Origin: Salininema proteolyticum
GTDB lineage: Bacteria > Actinomycetota > Actinomycetes > Mycobacteriales > Micromonosporaceae
Assembly (NCBI RefSeq): GCF_042685645.1
Contig: NZ_JBHUNX010000001.1
Span: 4,898,001 to 4,962,000, forward strand
Length of the DNA: 64,000 nt
Reading direction: 5' to 3'
Shown here: piece by piece, positions 7,805-16,729 of the stretch
Layout of the letters: each line of letters opens with the position of its first letter
Position numbering within the stretch: position 1 is the stretch's first letter
Notes under the pieces: model-generated
Seen by the model: the letters and a program-made list of their open reading frames with translations, nothing else
Told to the model about the DNA's origin: nothing
Database searches by the model: none
Program-made: the position numbers and the translations under genes

Positions 7805-10800
7805 ATGGTCTCGGCCTACCCCCGCCACCCGTCCCTGCACGGGGGCGAGCTGATCTTCACCGCCGAGGACGACCTCTGGTCCGTCCCCGCCGACGGCGGT
7901 CCCGCGCGCCGCCTCACCTACAGCCGCGGATCCAGCACCCAACCCGCCATCAGCCCCGACGGGACCCGCGTGGCCTTCATCGGCACCGACGAGGGTCCCA
8001 GCGAGGTCTACGTCATGGACGCCGCCGGCGGAGCACCCCGACGCCTGACCCACCAGGGCGGCGTCGTCAGCTCCGTGGCCTGGTCCGCCGACGGCTCCGC
8101 GATCCGCTACGGCACCAACCACGGCACCATGGACGCCCGAGAGCGCGAACTGTGGGAGGTTCCCGCCGACGGCGGGGCCCCGACCCGCACGGAGTGGGGC
8201 CGCGGCGGAATGCTGCGCGAAGCGGAGGACGGAACCCTGCTGCTCTACCGCGGCGACCCCCGCCGAGGACCCGCCTACTGGAAGCGCTACCGGGGCGGCA
8301 CGGTCGGCCAGATCTGGATCCGCCGCCCCGGCGCCGAGTCCTTCCACCGCATGGGCTCCATCGAGGGCAACCCCGAGTCGCCCTGCCTGGTGGGCGACCG
8401 CCTCTTCTTCATCACCGACGCCGAAGGGCACGGCAACGTCTACTCCTGCCTGCTCGACGGCTCGGACCTCAAGCGGCACAGCGACCACGAGGGCCACTAC
8501 GCCCGCAACCTCTCCACCGACGGCGAGCGCCTGACCTACTCCGCCGGCGGCGAGCTCTACGTCCTCGACCCCTCCGAGGACCAGCCCCGGCGCGTGGACG
8601 TGGACGTCCCCGTCACCGAGACGCGCAAGGCCCGCCGCTTCACCGACCCCGCCGAGTACTTCCAGCACCTGGCCCTCTCCCACGACGGCAAGCGCCTGGC
8701 CATGGTCACCCGCGGCAAGCTCTTCGCCTTCCACCCCTTCGACGGCCCGGTCGTCCAGTGGGGCGAGCGCGACGGCACCGCCTACCGCCTGCCGACCTGG
8801 CTGGGCGACACCGGAAGGCTCCTGGCCCTCGGCTCCGACCGCCACGCCGAGGAGTACCTCGTCCGCTTCGAGGCCGACGGCACCGCCGAGAAGCTCGAAT
8901 GCGCCACCGACCTGGGACGCGTCATCGAACTCGTGTCGTTCCCCAAGGGCGACAAGGCCGTGGCCCTCAACAACCGGACCGAGGTCTACCTGCTCGACCT
9001 CTCCGGCGAGACCGTCCACGCGCGCCTGATCGCCGACTCCGACACCCGCGCCATGGAAGACCTGGCCGTGTCCCCCGACGGCAAGTGGGTCTCCTACGCC
9101 AAGGGACTGCCCAGCCACGACGGCGAGTACGGCAGCGTCCTGAACTACACCGCCCTCTACCTCTACGACGTCGAGAACGGCACCGAGCACCAGGCCGCCG
9201 AGCACGTCCTGGGCGAGTCCGGGCCCGAGTTCGACCCCAAGGGACGGTTCCTCCACTACTTCGCCGACCGCGAGTACGAACCGACCTACGACACCCTCGA
9301 CTTCGCGCTGCACTTCCCCGAGGGACGGCGGCCCTACACCGCCGTGCTCGCCACGGACACCGCCGCGCCGTACGTGCCCTCCGGCGAAGAGCCCGACGCC
9401 GAGGGCGCCGAGTCCAAGGAGGGCAAGGACAAGGAGGACGAGACCGCCGACGTCCACATCGACCTCGACGGCCTCACCCGCCGGTCCGTCCCCTCCCCGG
9501 CCGGCCCCGGCGTCTACCAGAAGATCGTGTCCGGCAAGGACAAGCTCTTCGTCCTCAAACGCTCCCACGGGCACCGCGCCTCGGGCAGCGGCGACGGGAC
9601 CCTCCTGTCGATCGACCTGACCACCGGGAAGAAGGAGACCTTCGCCGAGAAGGTCGACACCGTGTGGGCCTCCGCCGACCGCTCCACCCTCGCCTACCGC
9701 TCCGGCGACGGCTTCCGCGTCGTCAAGGCCGACGCCAAACTCCCCGAGGAGAGCGAGCCCGGCCGCGAGTCCGGCTGGCTCGACCTCTCCCGCCTCCAGC
9801 TGTCCGTCGTGCCCTCCGCCGAGTGGCCGCAGATGTTCGCCGAGGCCTGGCGCCTGGAGCGCGACCACTTCTGGCAGGACGCGACCGGCGGCGTCGACTG
9901 GGACTCCGTCTTCGACCGCTACGCGCCCCTGGCCGAAAGGGTCGGATCGCGCGGCGAGTTCTCCGACCTCGTCTGGGAACTGCAGGGCGAACTGGGGACC
10001 TCGCACGCCTACGAGATGTTCGGCGACTACAACCACCAGACCGAGTACCCCGTCGGCGCGCTCGCCGCCGACTTCTCGTTCCGCGACGGCGGTTGGCACA
10101 TCGAGCGGATCGTTCAGGGCGACACCTGGAACCCCGCGGCGACCTCCCCGCTCAACCGGCCGGGCGTCAATGTCGAGCCGGGGGACAAGGTGCTCGCCGT
10201 CAACGGGCAGGCGCTCGACGCGGACACCCCGCCCGAGAGCCTGCTGGTGAACCAGGCCGGGCGCGAGGTGCAGCTGACCGTCCAGCGGGGCTCCGGCGAG
10301 CCGAGGTCGGTCGCGGTGCGCCCGATGGGCGACTCCCAGCCGGCCTACTACCGCGACTGGGTCGAGTCCCGGCGCCGGATCGTCCACGAGGCGACCGGCG
10401 GGCGCGTGGGCTACATCCACATCCCCGACATGGGGCCGCGCGGATTCGGCGAGTTCTACCGGTCGTTCCAGGCCGAGGCGTCCCGCCACGGCCTGGTCGT
10501 CGACATGCGCTGCAACGGAGGCGGACACGTCTCGCAGCTGCTGTGGGACCGTCTGCAGCCGGTTCCGCAGGGCTCCATGGCCTTCCGCAACGGCCTTCCG
10601 GGCCAGCTGCACGGCCTGCGGCGCCGCGGTCCGCTCGTCGGCGTCATCGACGAGCGCGCCGGCTCGGACGGGGACCTCGGGCCGCACACGTTCCGCGAGC
10701 GCGGCATGGGCACTCTCGTGGGCACCCGCACGTGGGGCGGCGTCGTGGGCATCAACCCGCGCTTCGCCTTGGCGGACGGCACGATCGTGACCCAGCCGGA

Positions 10801-11038
10801 GGCCGCCTGCCACGTCGACGGCGTCGGGTTCGGGCTGGAGAACTACGGTGTCGACCCGGACATCGAGGTGCCGATGACGCCCGACGACTTCGCCGCCGGG
10901 CGCGACCCGCAGCTGGAGCGCGCCATCGAGGTGGTGCTCAAGGACATCGAGGAGAAGGGCTACTACACGCCCGACCTCCAGGAGCCGAAGAGCGTCGCGC
11001 CTCCCGCCCTGCCTCCGCGCGACAACGGGACGCGGTAG
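7805..11038 (+). CDS. Tricorn protease (S41 family)
   Basis: A 1077-residue cytoplasmic peptidase that trims peptides released by other proteases. It has N-terminal beta-propeller repeats (SPDG-type blades, to about 310), a second propeller (about 320-675) with an acidic Glu/Lys linker near 530-550, a helical C1 region, a PDZ domain (about 780-840) and the S41 C2 core. Catalytic residues align with archaeal tricorn at a near-constant offset: S733-H734 (GTSH), S954-D955 (AGSDGD) and E1012. The ATG at 7805 follows an AGGAGG; an upstream in-frame start at 7769 lacks one. Its length is almost the same as that of Thermoplasma tricorn. Confidence 0.93.
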   Translation: MVSAYPRHPSLHGGELIFTAEDDLWSVPADGGPARRLTYSRGSSTQPAISPDGTRVAFIGTDEGPSEVYVMDAAGGAPRRLTHQGGVVSSVAWSADGSAIRYGTNHGTMDARERELWEVPADGGAPTRTEWGRGGMLREAEDGTLLLYRGDPRRGPAYWKRYRGGTVGQIWIRRPGAESFHRMGSIEGNPESPCLVGDRLFFITDAEGHGNVYSCLLDGSDLKRHSDHEGHYARNLSTDGERLTYSAGGELYVLDPSEDQPRRVDVDVPVTETRKARRFTDPAEYFQHLALSHDGKRLAMVTRGKLFAFHPFDGPVVQWGERDGTAYRLPTWLGDTGRLLALGSDRHAEEYLVRFEADGTAEKLECATDLGRVIELVSFPKGDKAVALNNRTEVYLLDLSGETVHARLIADSDTRAMEDLAVSPDGKWVSYAKGLPSHDGEYGSVLNYTALYLYDVENGTEHQAAEHVLGESGPEFDPKGRFLHYFADREYEPTYDTLDFALHFPEGRRPYTAVLATDTAAPYVPSGEEPDAEGAESKEGKDKEDETADVHIDLDGLTRRSVPSPAGPGVYQKIVSGKDKLFVLKRSHGHRASGSGDGTLLSIDLTTGKKETFAEKVDTVWASADRSTLAYRSGDGFRVVKADAKLPEESEPGRESGWLDLSRLQLSVVPSAEWPQMFAEAWRLERDHFWQDATGGVDWDSVFDRYAPLAERVGSRGEFSDLVWELQGELGTSHAYEMFGDYNHQTEYPVGALAADFSFRDGGWHIERIVQGDTWNPAATSPLNRPGVNVEPGDKVLAVNGQALDADTPPESLLVNQAGREVQLTVQRGSGEPRSVAVRPMGDSQPAYYRDWVESRRRIVHEATGGRVGYIHIPDMGPRGFGEFYRSFQAEASRHGLVVDMRCNGGGHVSQLLWDRLQPVPQGSMAFRNGLPGQLHGLRRRGPLVGVIDERAGSDGDLGPHTFRERGMGTLVGTRTWGGVVGINPRFALADGTIVTQPEAACHVDGVGFGLENYGVDPDIEVPMTPDDFAAGRDPQLERAIEVVLKDIEEKGYYTPDLQEPKSVAPPALPPRDNGTR

Positions 11039-11061
11039 CGTCCGGGTGTCATAGACGACCG

Positions 11062-11067
11062 TATGAT
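11062..11067 (+). promoter_or_regulatory. Possible -10 box upstream of the first lipoprotein gene
   Basis: TATGAT lies 98 bases before the lipoprotein start. A GC-rich inverted repeat (GAGAGGC and GCCTCTC, about 11070-11113) sits between them and could fold in the leader. No clear -35 box was found, so this is tentative. Confidence 0.3.
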
Positions 11068-11165
11068 GGGGGAGAGGCATCTTTTGGGGATACAACGCCC
11101 GGAGGCCTCTCCCTATCATTGACCCCGCAACCGGGAAACCAAAACCTGACTTGGAGTACCACGCG

Positions 11166-12071
11166 ATGAAGACCTCCCGACCCACGTCGGCCCTCGTTCT
11201 CACGTCCACCAAGAGGTTCGGTGTCGGCCTCGCCGCGACCGGCCTGGCCTTCAGCCTGACCGCCTGCAACGACGACAAGGGCGACGGCTCCGCCGAAGGC
11301 ACGAAGGACTCCGGCTCCGACAGCGGCTCGCTCGCCCCGGCCGAGGCCGTCCAGGCCGCCGCCAGGGGATTCGAGTCCGAGTCCTACGCCGCGACCCTGA
11401 CCATGGACCTCAACGGCAGCCCCTTCATGGACGGCTCGATGGAGTTCGTCGACGACAAGAACAACAAGAGCGACACCAAGATCATGATGTCGGCCATCGT
11501 GGACAACATGGACACCTCCGACATGTCCGCTGAAGAGCAGCAGATGATGGACGAGATGATGGGCGGCCTGTTCCAGGACGTCGAGTCCTCCACCGTCATG
11601 GTGGACGGCGAGGTCTACATGCAGATGAGCGCCGACGAGGCCTGGGTCCACATGACCGCCGAGGAGATGGACGCCCTCATGGCGCAGGCCGGCGCCGAGC
11701 AGAAGCAGGTCGACATCGCCGGAGACGCGAACGCGATCCTGGAGGAGCTCGACGACGTCGAGGAGGTCGGCGACAACGAGTACGAAGGCACCCTCAAGGC
11801 CGGCGGCGAGGCCACCGGCGACCTCTTCACCGCCCTGGGCGAGGTCAGCGCCTCCGACACCGTCGTCACCGTCAAGCTCGACGACCAGGACCGCCTCGAC
11901 GAGCTGTCCTTCGCGATCGACATGACCTCGGAGCAGGCCGGAGTGCTCAAGTCCGACTTCACCATCGACGTCACGGAGTGGGGCGGGGACTACGACATCC
12001 AGGCTCCCTCCGGTGAGACGAAGAGCTGGGAAGAGTACCAGCAGGAGATGATGGACACGATGGGCCAGTAG
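11166..12071 (+). CDS. LppX/LprG-like lipoprotein, copy 1
   Basis: A 301-residue exported lipoprotein. A Lys/Arg n-region, a hydrophobic core and the lipobox LTAC (Cys about residue 35) give a lipid-anchored protein on the outer face of the membrane. The mature part begins with a Gly/Ser/Asp-rich linker and continues as a single domain with alternating strands resembling the LppX/LprG lipid-carrier fold; this assignment is by overall look, not by a unique motif. A Met/Asp/Glu-rich segment occupies about 110-150. The ATG at 11166 was chosen over TTG 11151 because its signal peptide is typical. It is followed by a paralogue. Confidence 0.75.
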   Translation: MKTSRPTSALVLTSTKRFGVGLAATGLAFSLTACNDDKGDGSAEGTKDSGSDSGSLAPAEAVQAAARGFESESYAATLTMDLNGSPFMDGSMEFVDDKNNKSDTKIMMSAIVDNMDTSDMSAEEQQMMDEMMGGLFQDVESSTVMVDGEVYMQMSADEAWVHMTAEEMDALMAQAGAEQKQVDIAGDANAILEELDDVEEVGDNEYEGTLKAGGEATGDLFTALGEVSASDTVVTVKLDDQDRLDELSFAIDMTSEQAGVLKSDFTIDVTEWGGDYDIQAPSGETKSWEEYQQEMMDTMGQ

Positions 12072-12096
12072 GTCCCTCGTCCACAGAGAACTTTCC

Positions 12097-12127
12097 AGAG
12101 GCCGGTCCCGGTGAGGGGCCGGCCTCT
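12097..12127 (+). terminator. Terminator after lipoprotein copy 1
   Basis: A 13-bp stem (AGAGGCCGGTCCC and its complement, one T-G wobble) with a GGTGA loop, followed by TTCC. It separates the two paralogous lipoprotein genes into different transcripts. Confidence 0.6.
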
Positions 12128-12238
12128 TCCGTCCTCCGGTGCCTTGAACCCCCAGCGTCCCACTGCCCTCCGAAGATGGGAACGGTCCGGTTACCATCGG
12201 TGCGCAAGGTATTGCCATCCCCCGTAAAGAGGAACGAC

Positions 12239-13123
12239 ATGACGAACCGTTGGAAGACCGCCGGATCCGGACTGGCGGCGCTCACTCTGGCCCTCGGGCT
12301 GACCGCCTGCAACGACGACAAGAGCGACGGCTCCGTCGACGAAGGCGCCGACACCGCCGGGGACACGGCCACGGGTGTCGAAGCCGCACTCGAAAGCCTC
12401 GACGCCGCTCCCTATGGGGCGACAATGTCCATGGACCTGGGCGGCCTCCAGTACCTCGAGGGGCTCCTGGAGTTCGATGACGACGAGAACGGCCACCTCG
12501 AGACGCTGACCTACAGTTCGGTTCTCAAGGAGCTCGCCCCCGAGGCCTTCGAAGGGCAGACGGACGACGAGAAGGCGAAGGTCATGGTCGACACCTTGAT
12601 GACCGATATGGTCGCCAAGACGACCACTGTGGGCGGCGAGGCCTACCACCAGATGAAGGGCGGCATGGGCGCCATTCTGAAACCGAAGCTGGGAGAGGAC
12701 TTCTGGGTCCACATGCCCGCCGACCAGGTCGACGCCGGCATGGAGCGCCTCGCGTACCAGCCGGTGGACATCGACGTCAACGCCGAGATGATCCTGGGCA
12801 ACATCACAGACGTCGAAGAGACCGAGGCGAAAACGTTCGAGGGCTCGCTGGAAACCGGTGCGGTGGACCTCGTGAAGCTGTTCGGACTCTACGGTCCCCA
12901 GACGGTCGGAGAGGAGAGCATCCCGGTCACCGTGACCATGGACGACGAGGGACGTTTCTCCGGACTCTCCTTCTCCGCCACCGCCGTCTACGACGATCTC
13001 GGCGAGTACCCGGTGGAGTACGCCATCGACATCGCCGAGTGGGACGGTGACTACTCGCCGACGGCTCCGGAGGGGAACATCATCGAGGTAGAGGAGCTGG
13101 ACGAGCTCCTGCTCGACGAATAG
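12239..13123 (+). CDS. LppX/LprG-like lipoprotein, copy 2
   Basis: A 294-residue lipoprotein with lipobox LTAC (Cys about residue 23) followed by the same NDDK start of the mature chain as copy 1. Shared landmarks are the YxATMSMDL strand near the start of the domain, a VHM/MxxD region, EGSLETG against EGTLKAG, and the terminal IDIAEWDGDY. Overall divergence is high, so the duplication is old. The ATG at 12239 follows AAAGAGGAA. Its role is unknown; the family typically carries lipids or assists envelope assembly. Confidence 0.75.
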   Translation: MTNRWKTAGSGLAALTLALGLTACNDDKSDGSVDEGADTAGDTATGVEAALESLDAAPYGATMSMDLGGLQYLEGLLEFDDDENGHLETLTYSSVLKELAPEAFEGQTDDEKAKVMVDTLMTDMVAKTTTVGGEAYHQMKGGMGAILKPKLGEDFWVHMPADQVDAGMERLAYQPVDIDVNAEMILGNITDVEETEAKTFEGSLETGAVDLVKLFGLYGPQTVGEESIPVTVTMDDEGRFSGLSFSATAVYDDLGEYPVEYAIDIAEWDGDYSPTAPEGNIIEVEELDELLLDE

Positions 13124-13137
13124 GCCATAGAACGCGG

Positions 13138-13170
13138 AAGGGGGCCGACCGGAATCCGGTCGGCCCCCTT
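13138..13170. terminator. Bidirectional terminator between lipoprotein 2 and sucD
   Basis: A perfect 15-bp inverted repeat (AAGGGGGCCGACCGG and its complement) with an AAT loop. T-rich ends on both strands serve the convergent genes on either side. Confidence 0.85.
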
Positions 13171-13196
13171 CTCAGGCTCTGAAGCGTCTCAGCGCC

Positions 13197-14084
13197 TTAG
13201 AGGTTCTCGATGACCTCGCGCATGAGGCGGGCGGTCTCGGACGGGGTCTTCCCGACCTTGACGCCGGCGGCCTCGAGGGCCTCCTTCTTCGCGTCCGCGG
13301 TTCCGGCGGAGCCGGAGATGATCGCGCCCGCGTGGCCCATGGTCTTTCCGGGAGGAGCGGTGAACCCGGCGATGTAGCCGACGACCGGCTTGGTGATGTT
13401 CGCCTTGATGTACTCCGCGGCGCGCTCCTCGGCGTCTCCGCCGATCTCACCGATCATGACGATGGCCTTGGTCTCCGGGTCGTCCTGGAAGGCCTGCAGG
13501 CAGTCGATGTGCGTGGTGCCGATGACCGGGTCGCCGCCGATGCCCACCGACGTCGAGAAGCCGATGTCGCGCAGCTCGTACATGAGCTGGTAGGTCAGCG
13601 TGCCGGACTTCGAGACCAGGCCGATGGGGCCCGAGCCGGTGATGTCGGCGGGCGTGATGCCCGCGTTGGACTTCTCCGGCGAGGCGATGCCCGGGCAGTT
13701 CGGCCCGACGATGCGGGTCTTGTTGCCGTTGGCCTCGGCGTGGTTCCAGAACGCGACGGAGTCGTGCACCGGGATGCCCTCGGTGATGACGATCGCGAGC
13801 GGGATCTCGGCGTCGACGGCTTCGATGACGGCGGCCTTGCAGAAGGCCGGGGGCACGAAGACGACGGACACGTTGGCGCCGGTCTCGGCCATGGCCTCCT
13901 GGACCGAGGCGAACACGGGAAGGCTGGTGCCGTCCACGTCGACCTTGGTGCCGGCCTTGCGCGGGTTGACACCGCCGACGACGTTCGTGCCGGCCTTGAG
14001 CATGCGGCGGGTGTGCTTCATGCCCTCGGAGCCGGTCATGCCCTGGACGATGACCTTCGAGTTGTCATCAAGGAAGATAGCCAT
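13197..14084 (-). CDS. sucD: Succinyl-CoA synthetase (ADP-forming) alpha subunit
   Basis: A 295-residue CoA-binding and phosphohistidine subunit of the TCA-cycle enzyme that interconverts succinyl-CoA and succinate with ATP formation. Visible: VQGMTGSEGMKHTRRML (CoA-binding Rossmann part), GVNPRKAGT, PVHDSVAFW, and TMGHAGAIISG with the phosphorylated His. The start ATG at 14084 lies two bases after the sucC stop. Its GGGGAGG ribosome-binding site is inside the last sucC codons, so translation is probably coupled. Confidence 0.96.
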   Translation of the reverse strand: MAIFLDDNSKVIVQGMTGSEGMKHTRRMLKAGTNVVGGVNPRKAGTKVDVDGTSLPVFASVQEAMAETGANVSVVFVPPAFCKAAVIEAVDAEIPLAIVITEGIPVHDSVAFWNHAEANGNKTRIVGPNCPGIASPEKSNAGITPADITGSGPIGLVSKSGTLTYQLMYELRDIGFSTSVGIGGDPVIGTTHIDCLQAFQDDPETKAIVMIGEIGGDAEERAAEYIKANITKPVVGYIAGFTAPPGKTMGHAGAIISGSAGTADAKKEALEAAGVKVGKTPSETARLMREVIENL

Positions 14085-14086
14085 TC

Positions 14087-15265
14087 TTATGCCTCCCCAT
14101 TGGCGAGCGCGGCGACCTTGTCGGCGGCGTCGTCCATCGTGTCTACCTGGTTGACCAGCGGGTTTCCAGCACCGACGAGGATCTCGCGGCCCTTCTCGGC
14201 GTTGTTGCCGTCGAGGCGGACGACCAGCGGCTTCTCGACCTTCTCGCCGCGGTCGTCGAGCATCTTGAGCGCTTCGAGGATGCCGTTGGCGACCTCGTCG
14301 CAAGCGGTGATGCCGCCGAAGACGTTGACGAAAACGCTCTTGACCTGCGGGTCGGACAGGACGACCTCGAGGCTGTTGGCCATGACGGCCGCGGAGGCGC
14401 CGCCGCCGATGTCCAGGAAGTTGGCGGGCTTCACGTCGCCGTGCTTCTCGCCGGCGTAGGAGACCACGTCCAGGGTGGACATGACCAGGCCCGCGCCGTT
14501 TCCGATGATGCCGACCTCGCCGTCGAGCTTGACGTAGTTGAGGCCGTTCTCCGTGGCGCGCTGCTCGAGCGGGTCCACGGCGGACTTGTCCTCGAACTCC
14601 TCGTTCTCGCTGTGGCGGAACATGGCGTTCTCGTCGAGGGTGACCTTCGCGTCGAGCGCGAGGACCTTGCCCTCGGGGGTCTTGACGAGCGGGTTGACCT
14701 CGACGAGGGTGGCGTCCTCGGCGACGAAGGCCTCCCACAGCTTGACGAACGTGTTGACCAGCTGGTCGCGCAGTTCGGCGGGGAACCCGGCCTTGTCGGC
14801 GATCTCGCCGGCCAGCTCGGGGGTGACGCCCTTGCCCGCGTCGATGGGGGTCTTGACGACCTTCTCGGGCGTCTTCTCGGCGACCTCTTCGATCTCGACG
14901 CCGCCCTCGGTGGAGGCGATGCACAGGAAGGTGCGGTTCGCGCGGTCCAGGAGGAAGGAGAAGTAGTATTCCTCGGCGATGTCCGCCGTCGCGGTCAGCA
15001 TGACCTTCTCGACGGTGTGGCCCTTGATGTCCATCCCCAGGATGTTGGTCGCGTGTTCCTTGGCCTCGGCCACGCCTTCGGCGAGCTTGACGCCGCCGGC
15101 CTTGCCGCGGCCTCCGACCTTGACTTGCGCTTTGACGACCACCCTGTCGCCGATGGACTCGGCGAGCTTCTCCGCTTCTTCGGGGGTGGTGGCGACGCCG
15201 CCGTCCAGCACCGGCACATTGTGACGGGCGAACAGGGCGCGACCTTGGTATTCATACAGATCCAC
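14087..15265 (-). CDS. sucC: Succinyl-CoA synthetase (ADP-forming) beta subunit
   Basis: A 392-residue ATP-grasp subunit pairing with SucD. Landmarks: DLYEYQGRALFARHNVPV at the N-terminus, VVVKAQVKVGGRGKAGGVKLA (grasp lysines), VEVNPLVKTPEGKVLALDAKV (metal-binding Glu/Asn/Asp), GNGAGLVMSTLD and NVFGGITACDEVANGI. I take the GTG at 15265 as start because it places the family-typical DLYEYQ immediately after the initiator; GGAG lies 11 bases upstream. Longer upstream reading is non-homologous. Its promoter was not clearly identified; a gene-free 900-bp region lies upstream. Confidence 0.94.
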   Translation of the reverse strand: MDLYEYQGRALFARHNVPVLDGGVATTPEEAEKLAESIGDRVVVKAQVKVGGRGKAGGVKLAEGVAEAKEHATNILGMDIKGHTVEKVMLTATADIAEEYYFSFLLDRANRTFLCIASTEGGVEIEEVAEKTPEKVVKTPIDAGKGVTPELAGEIADKAGFPAELRDQLVNTFVKLWEAFVAEDATLVEVNPLVKTPEGKVLALDAKVTLDENAMFRHSENEEFEDKSAVDPLEQRATENGLNYVKLDGEVGIIGNGAGLVMSTLDVVSYAGEKHGDVKPANFLDIGGGASAAVMANSLEVVLSDPQVKSVFVNVFGGITACDEVANGILEALKMLDDRGEKVEKPLVVRLDGNNAEKGREILVGAGNPLVNQVDTMDDAADKVAALANGEA

Positions 15266-15744
15266 TGTAGAGTCCGCTCCACTCGGTTGTCTTCTTCGAC
15301 CTAATGGCGTCTCGCCGGGCGGGGCGGTCTCGACCGCTCCGCCGACCCACCCGCCGCGCGGCAACGGGTCTGCCGCGCCGGTGCGGAATCAGGTCATGAG
15401 ACGTCCTATTTCTGCAGCGTAACGCGAGTCCCGATAAACGGCGAGCGTGGGAGAGCGTGATGTGACGCTTTCGTGCGAGACCTTGGCCGCAGTGGGCTTG
15501 AAACGGTCACCTGTTTCAGTTCGGGCCATTCCGCGCTTTCAGTGCCGTAGTGCATTCGCCCGGTTTCGGCGGGAATTGGCGGGGCTGCCGCCGTATCGTC
15601 CGGGAGTGGGGTGCGGAATTGGAGTGTTGTTTCGCGAACCGATCGTGTTCCCGTGGCGGAATCCGGGCGGATTTCGACTGGATTCGCAGGTGGTCGCGGG
15701 TGCGGGAAGCGGCCGTCGGCCGGGGAAAGAGTGCGGGCATGAAA

Positions 15745-15910
15745 TAAGGCCGGAAATCCGGTCGAAACCAGGATTTCCGGCCTTAATAGGCGGGAGCCGG
15801 ACATACCCCTCAAACGTCCGGCTCCCTTTAACAGACTTGAGCACACCCCTCAAATGCTCAAGTCCAATAGCACGATGCCATATCGCCACCCCTCATTCGA
15901 TAGGGCATCG
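15745..15910 (-). ncRNA. Candidate structured RNA: three hairpins sharing one loop plus a terminator-like hairpin
   Basis: Four hairpins stand in a row. A (15745-15785) has a 15-bp stem and a further small inner stem. B (15792-15826), C (15834-15864) and D (15873-15910, one mismatch) have stems of 11, 10 and 13 positions with unrelated arm sequences, but nearly the same loop on the plus strand: ACCCCTCAAA, ACCCCTCAAA, ACCCCTCATT. On the minus strand the loops read TTTGAGGGGT and hairpin A is followed by a T-rich stretch (TTATTTCAT), which suggests a minus-strand RNA ending at A. The strand is not certain. No good ORF overlaps it. I do not recognise a named RNA family. Confidence 0.5.
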
Positions 15911-16108
15911 GCGTTGTGTGGTCTAGCTCAAATGTTGGAAACGGGCCCTGGATACAAGGGGTATTCGCGTGTCGGCGCGCCCCTGGTGTCCGGAATCCGG
16001 CTCCCATTCGTCGTCGTGTCCTTACGCCCAGTCAAGTCGCCGCGAGGGGCGACCGCTGAAGTGTGGCGTATATCTACTTATAAGAACGAGGCGTCCGGAG
16101 CATAGGTT
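15911..16108. other. Gene-free stretch between the hairpin array and the B12-protein terminator
   Basis: No ORF with a ribosome-binding site or family resemblance was found here. With 15266-15744 it forms a gap of about 930 bp between sucC and the B12-binding gene. The first part (15266-15744) also holds no convincing gene; it would be the 5' leader or promoter region of sucC. Confidence 0.5.
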
Positions 16109-16153
16109 ACGGCCCCCGAAAAAATTTTCTCCGAAAATTCTCTCGGGGGCCGT
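16109..16153 (-). terminator. Two-tier hairpin terminator of the B12-binding protein gene
   Basis: An outer 11-bp stem (ACGGCCCCCGA with its complement) encloses a second AT-rich hairpin (AATTTTC / GAAAATT, 3-base loop). It lies 42 bases after the end of the gene at 16195-16617. Confidence 0.65.
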
Positions 16154-16194
16154 GAACAGCAGTTATGTGACCGCGGGGAGTGTCGGTGCGGGCC

Positions 16195-16617
16195 CTAGGC
16201 GACCGGCGACCGGCCGATGTTGTCGCGGACCCAGGAGCTGATCTCCGTGGTCTGCGCGCCCGGGCCGAAGATCTTCGCAACTCCGCCGGACTCCAGCGCC
16301 GCCGCGTCCTCCTCGGGGATGATGCCGCCGCCGAAGACGGTCACGTCCTCGGCTCCCTGCTCTTTGAGCAGCTCCACGACCTTCGGGAAGAGGGTCATGT
16401 GGGCGCCCGAGAGGATGCTCAGGCCGATGGCGTCGGCGTCCTCGGACAGGGCCGTGGCGACGACCTGCTCGGGCGAGTTGTGCAGGCCGGTGTAGATGAC
16501 CTCCATACCGGCGTCGCGCAGAGCTCGCGCGACCACCTTGGCCCCTCGGTCATGGCCGTCGAGGCCGACTTTCGCTACGACTACGCGAATGGGAGCGGCT
16601 TTCGACTCCTCATTCAT
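16195..16617 (-). CDS. Cobalamin-binding small subunit of an acyl-CoA mutase
   Basis: A 140-residue protein consisting of a single B12-binding Rossmann domain, as in the C-terminal part of methylmalonyl-CoA mutase and in the isobutyryl-CoA mutase small subunit. The signature GLDGHDRGAK (DxHxxG, His replacing the lower axial cobalamin ligand), SILSGAH and VFGGGIIPEED are visible. A strong AGGAGGTG precedes the ATG. No mutase large subunit is adjacent, so the partner must be elsewhere. It probably works in branched short-chain acyl-CoA rearrangement. Confidence 0.88.
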   Translation of the reverse strand: MNEESKAAPIRVVVAKVGLDGHDRGAKVVARALRDAGMEVIYTGLHNSPEQVVATALSEDADAIGLSILSGAHMTLFPKVVELLKEQGAEDVTVFGGGIIPEEDAAALESGGVAKIFGPGAQTTEISSWVRDNIGRSPVA

Positions 16618-16729
16618 GGCGGCACCTCCTTGTGCGGTTTGGCGTGGGCGGCCGTCGCCGAAATGGCGGCGTCGAGCCGACTGGGAACGCGCGCCCGGGT
16701 CGCGGCGCGCGCGTCCTTCTAGTCAGATT

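Noticed and set aside
7496..11302. A 1268-codon minus-strand frame
   Set aside because: It is the antisense shadow of the tricorn protease gene; the composition is Val/Gly/Leu/Glu-rich as expected from reversed GC-rich codons, and no domain is visible.
15745..15910. CRISPR array
   Set aside because: The repeated part is only a 10-base loop and the flanking arms are self-complementary and differ between units; there are no constant repeats with spacers and no cas genes.
15745..15910. 6C RNA family
   Set aside because: The loops hold four C rather than the six or more typical of 6C RNA and there are three of them; similarity is in principle only, so the family was not called.
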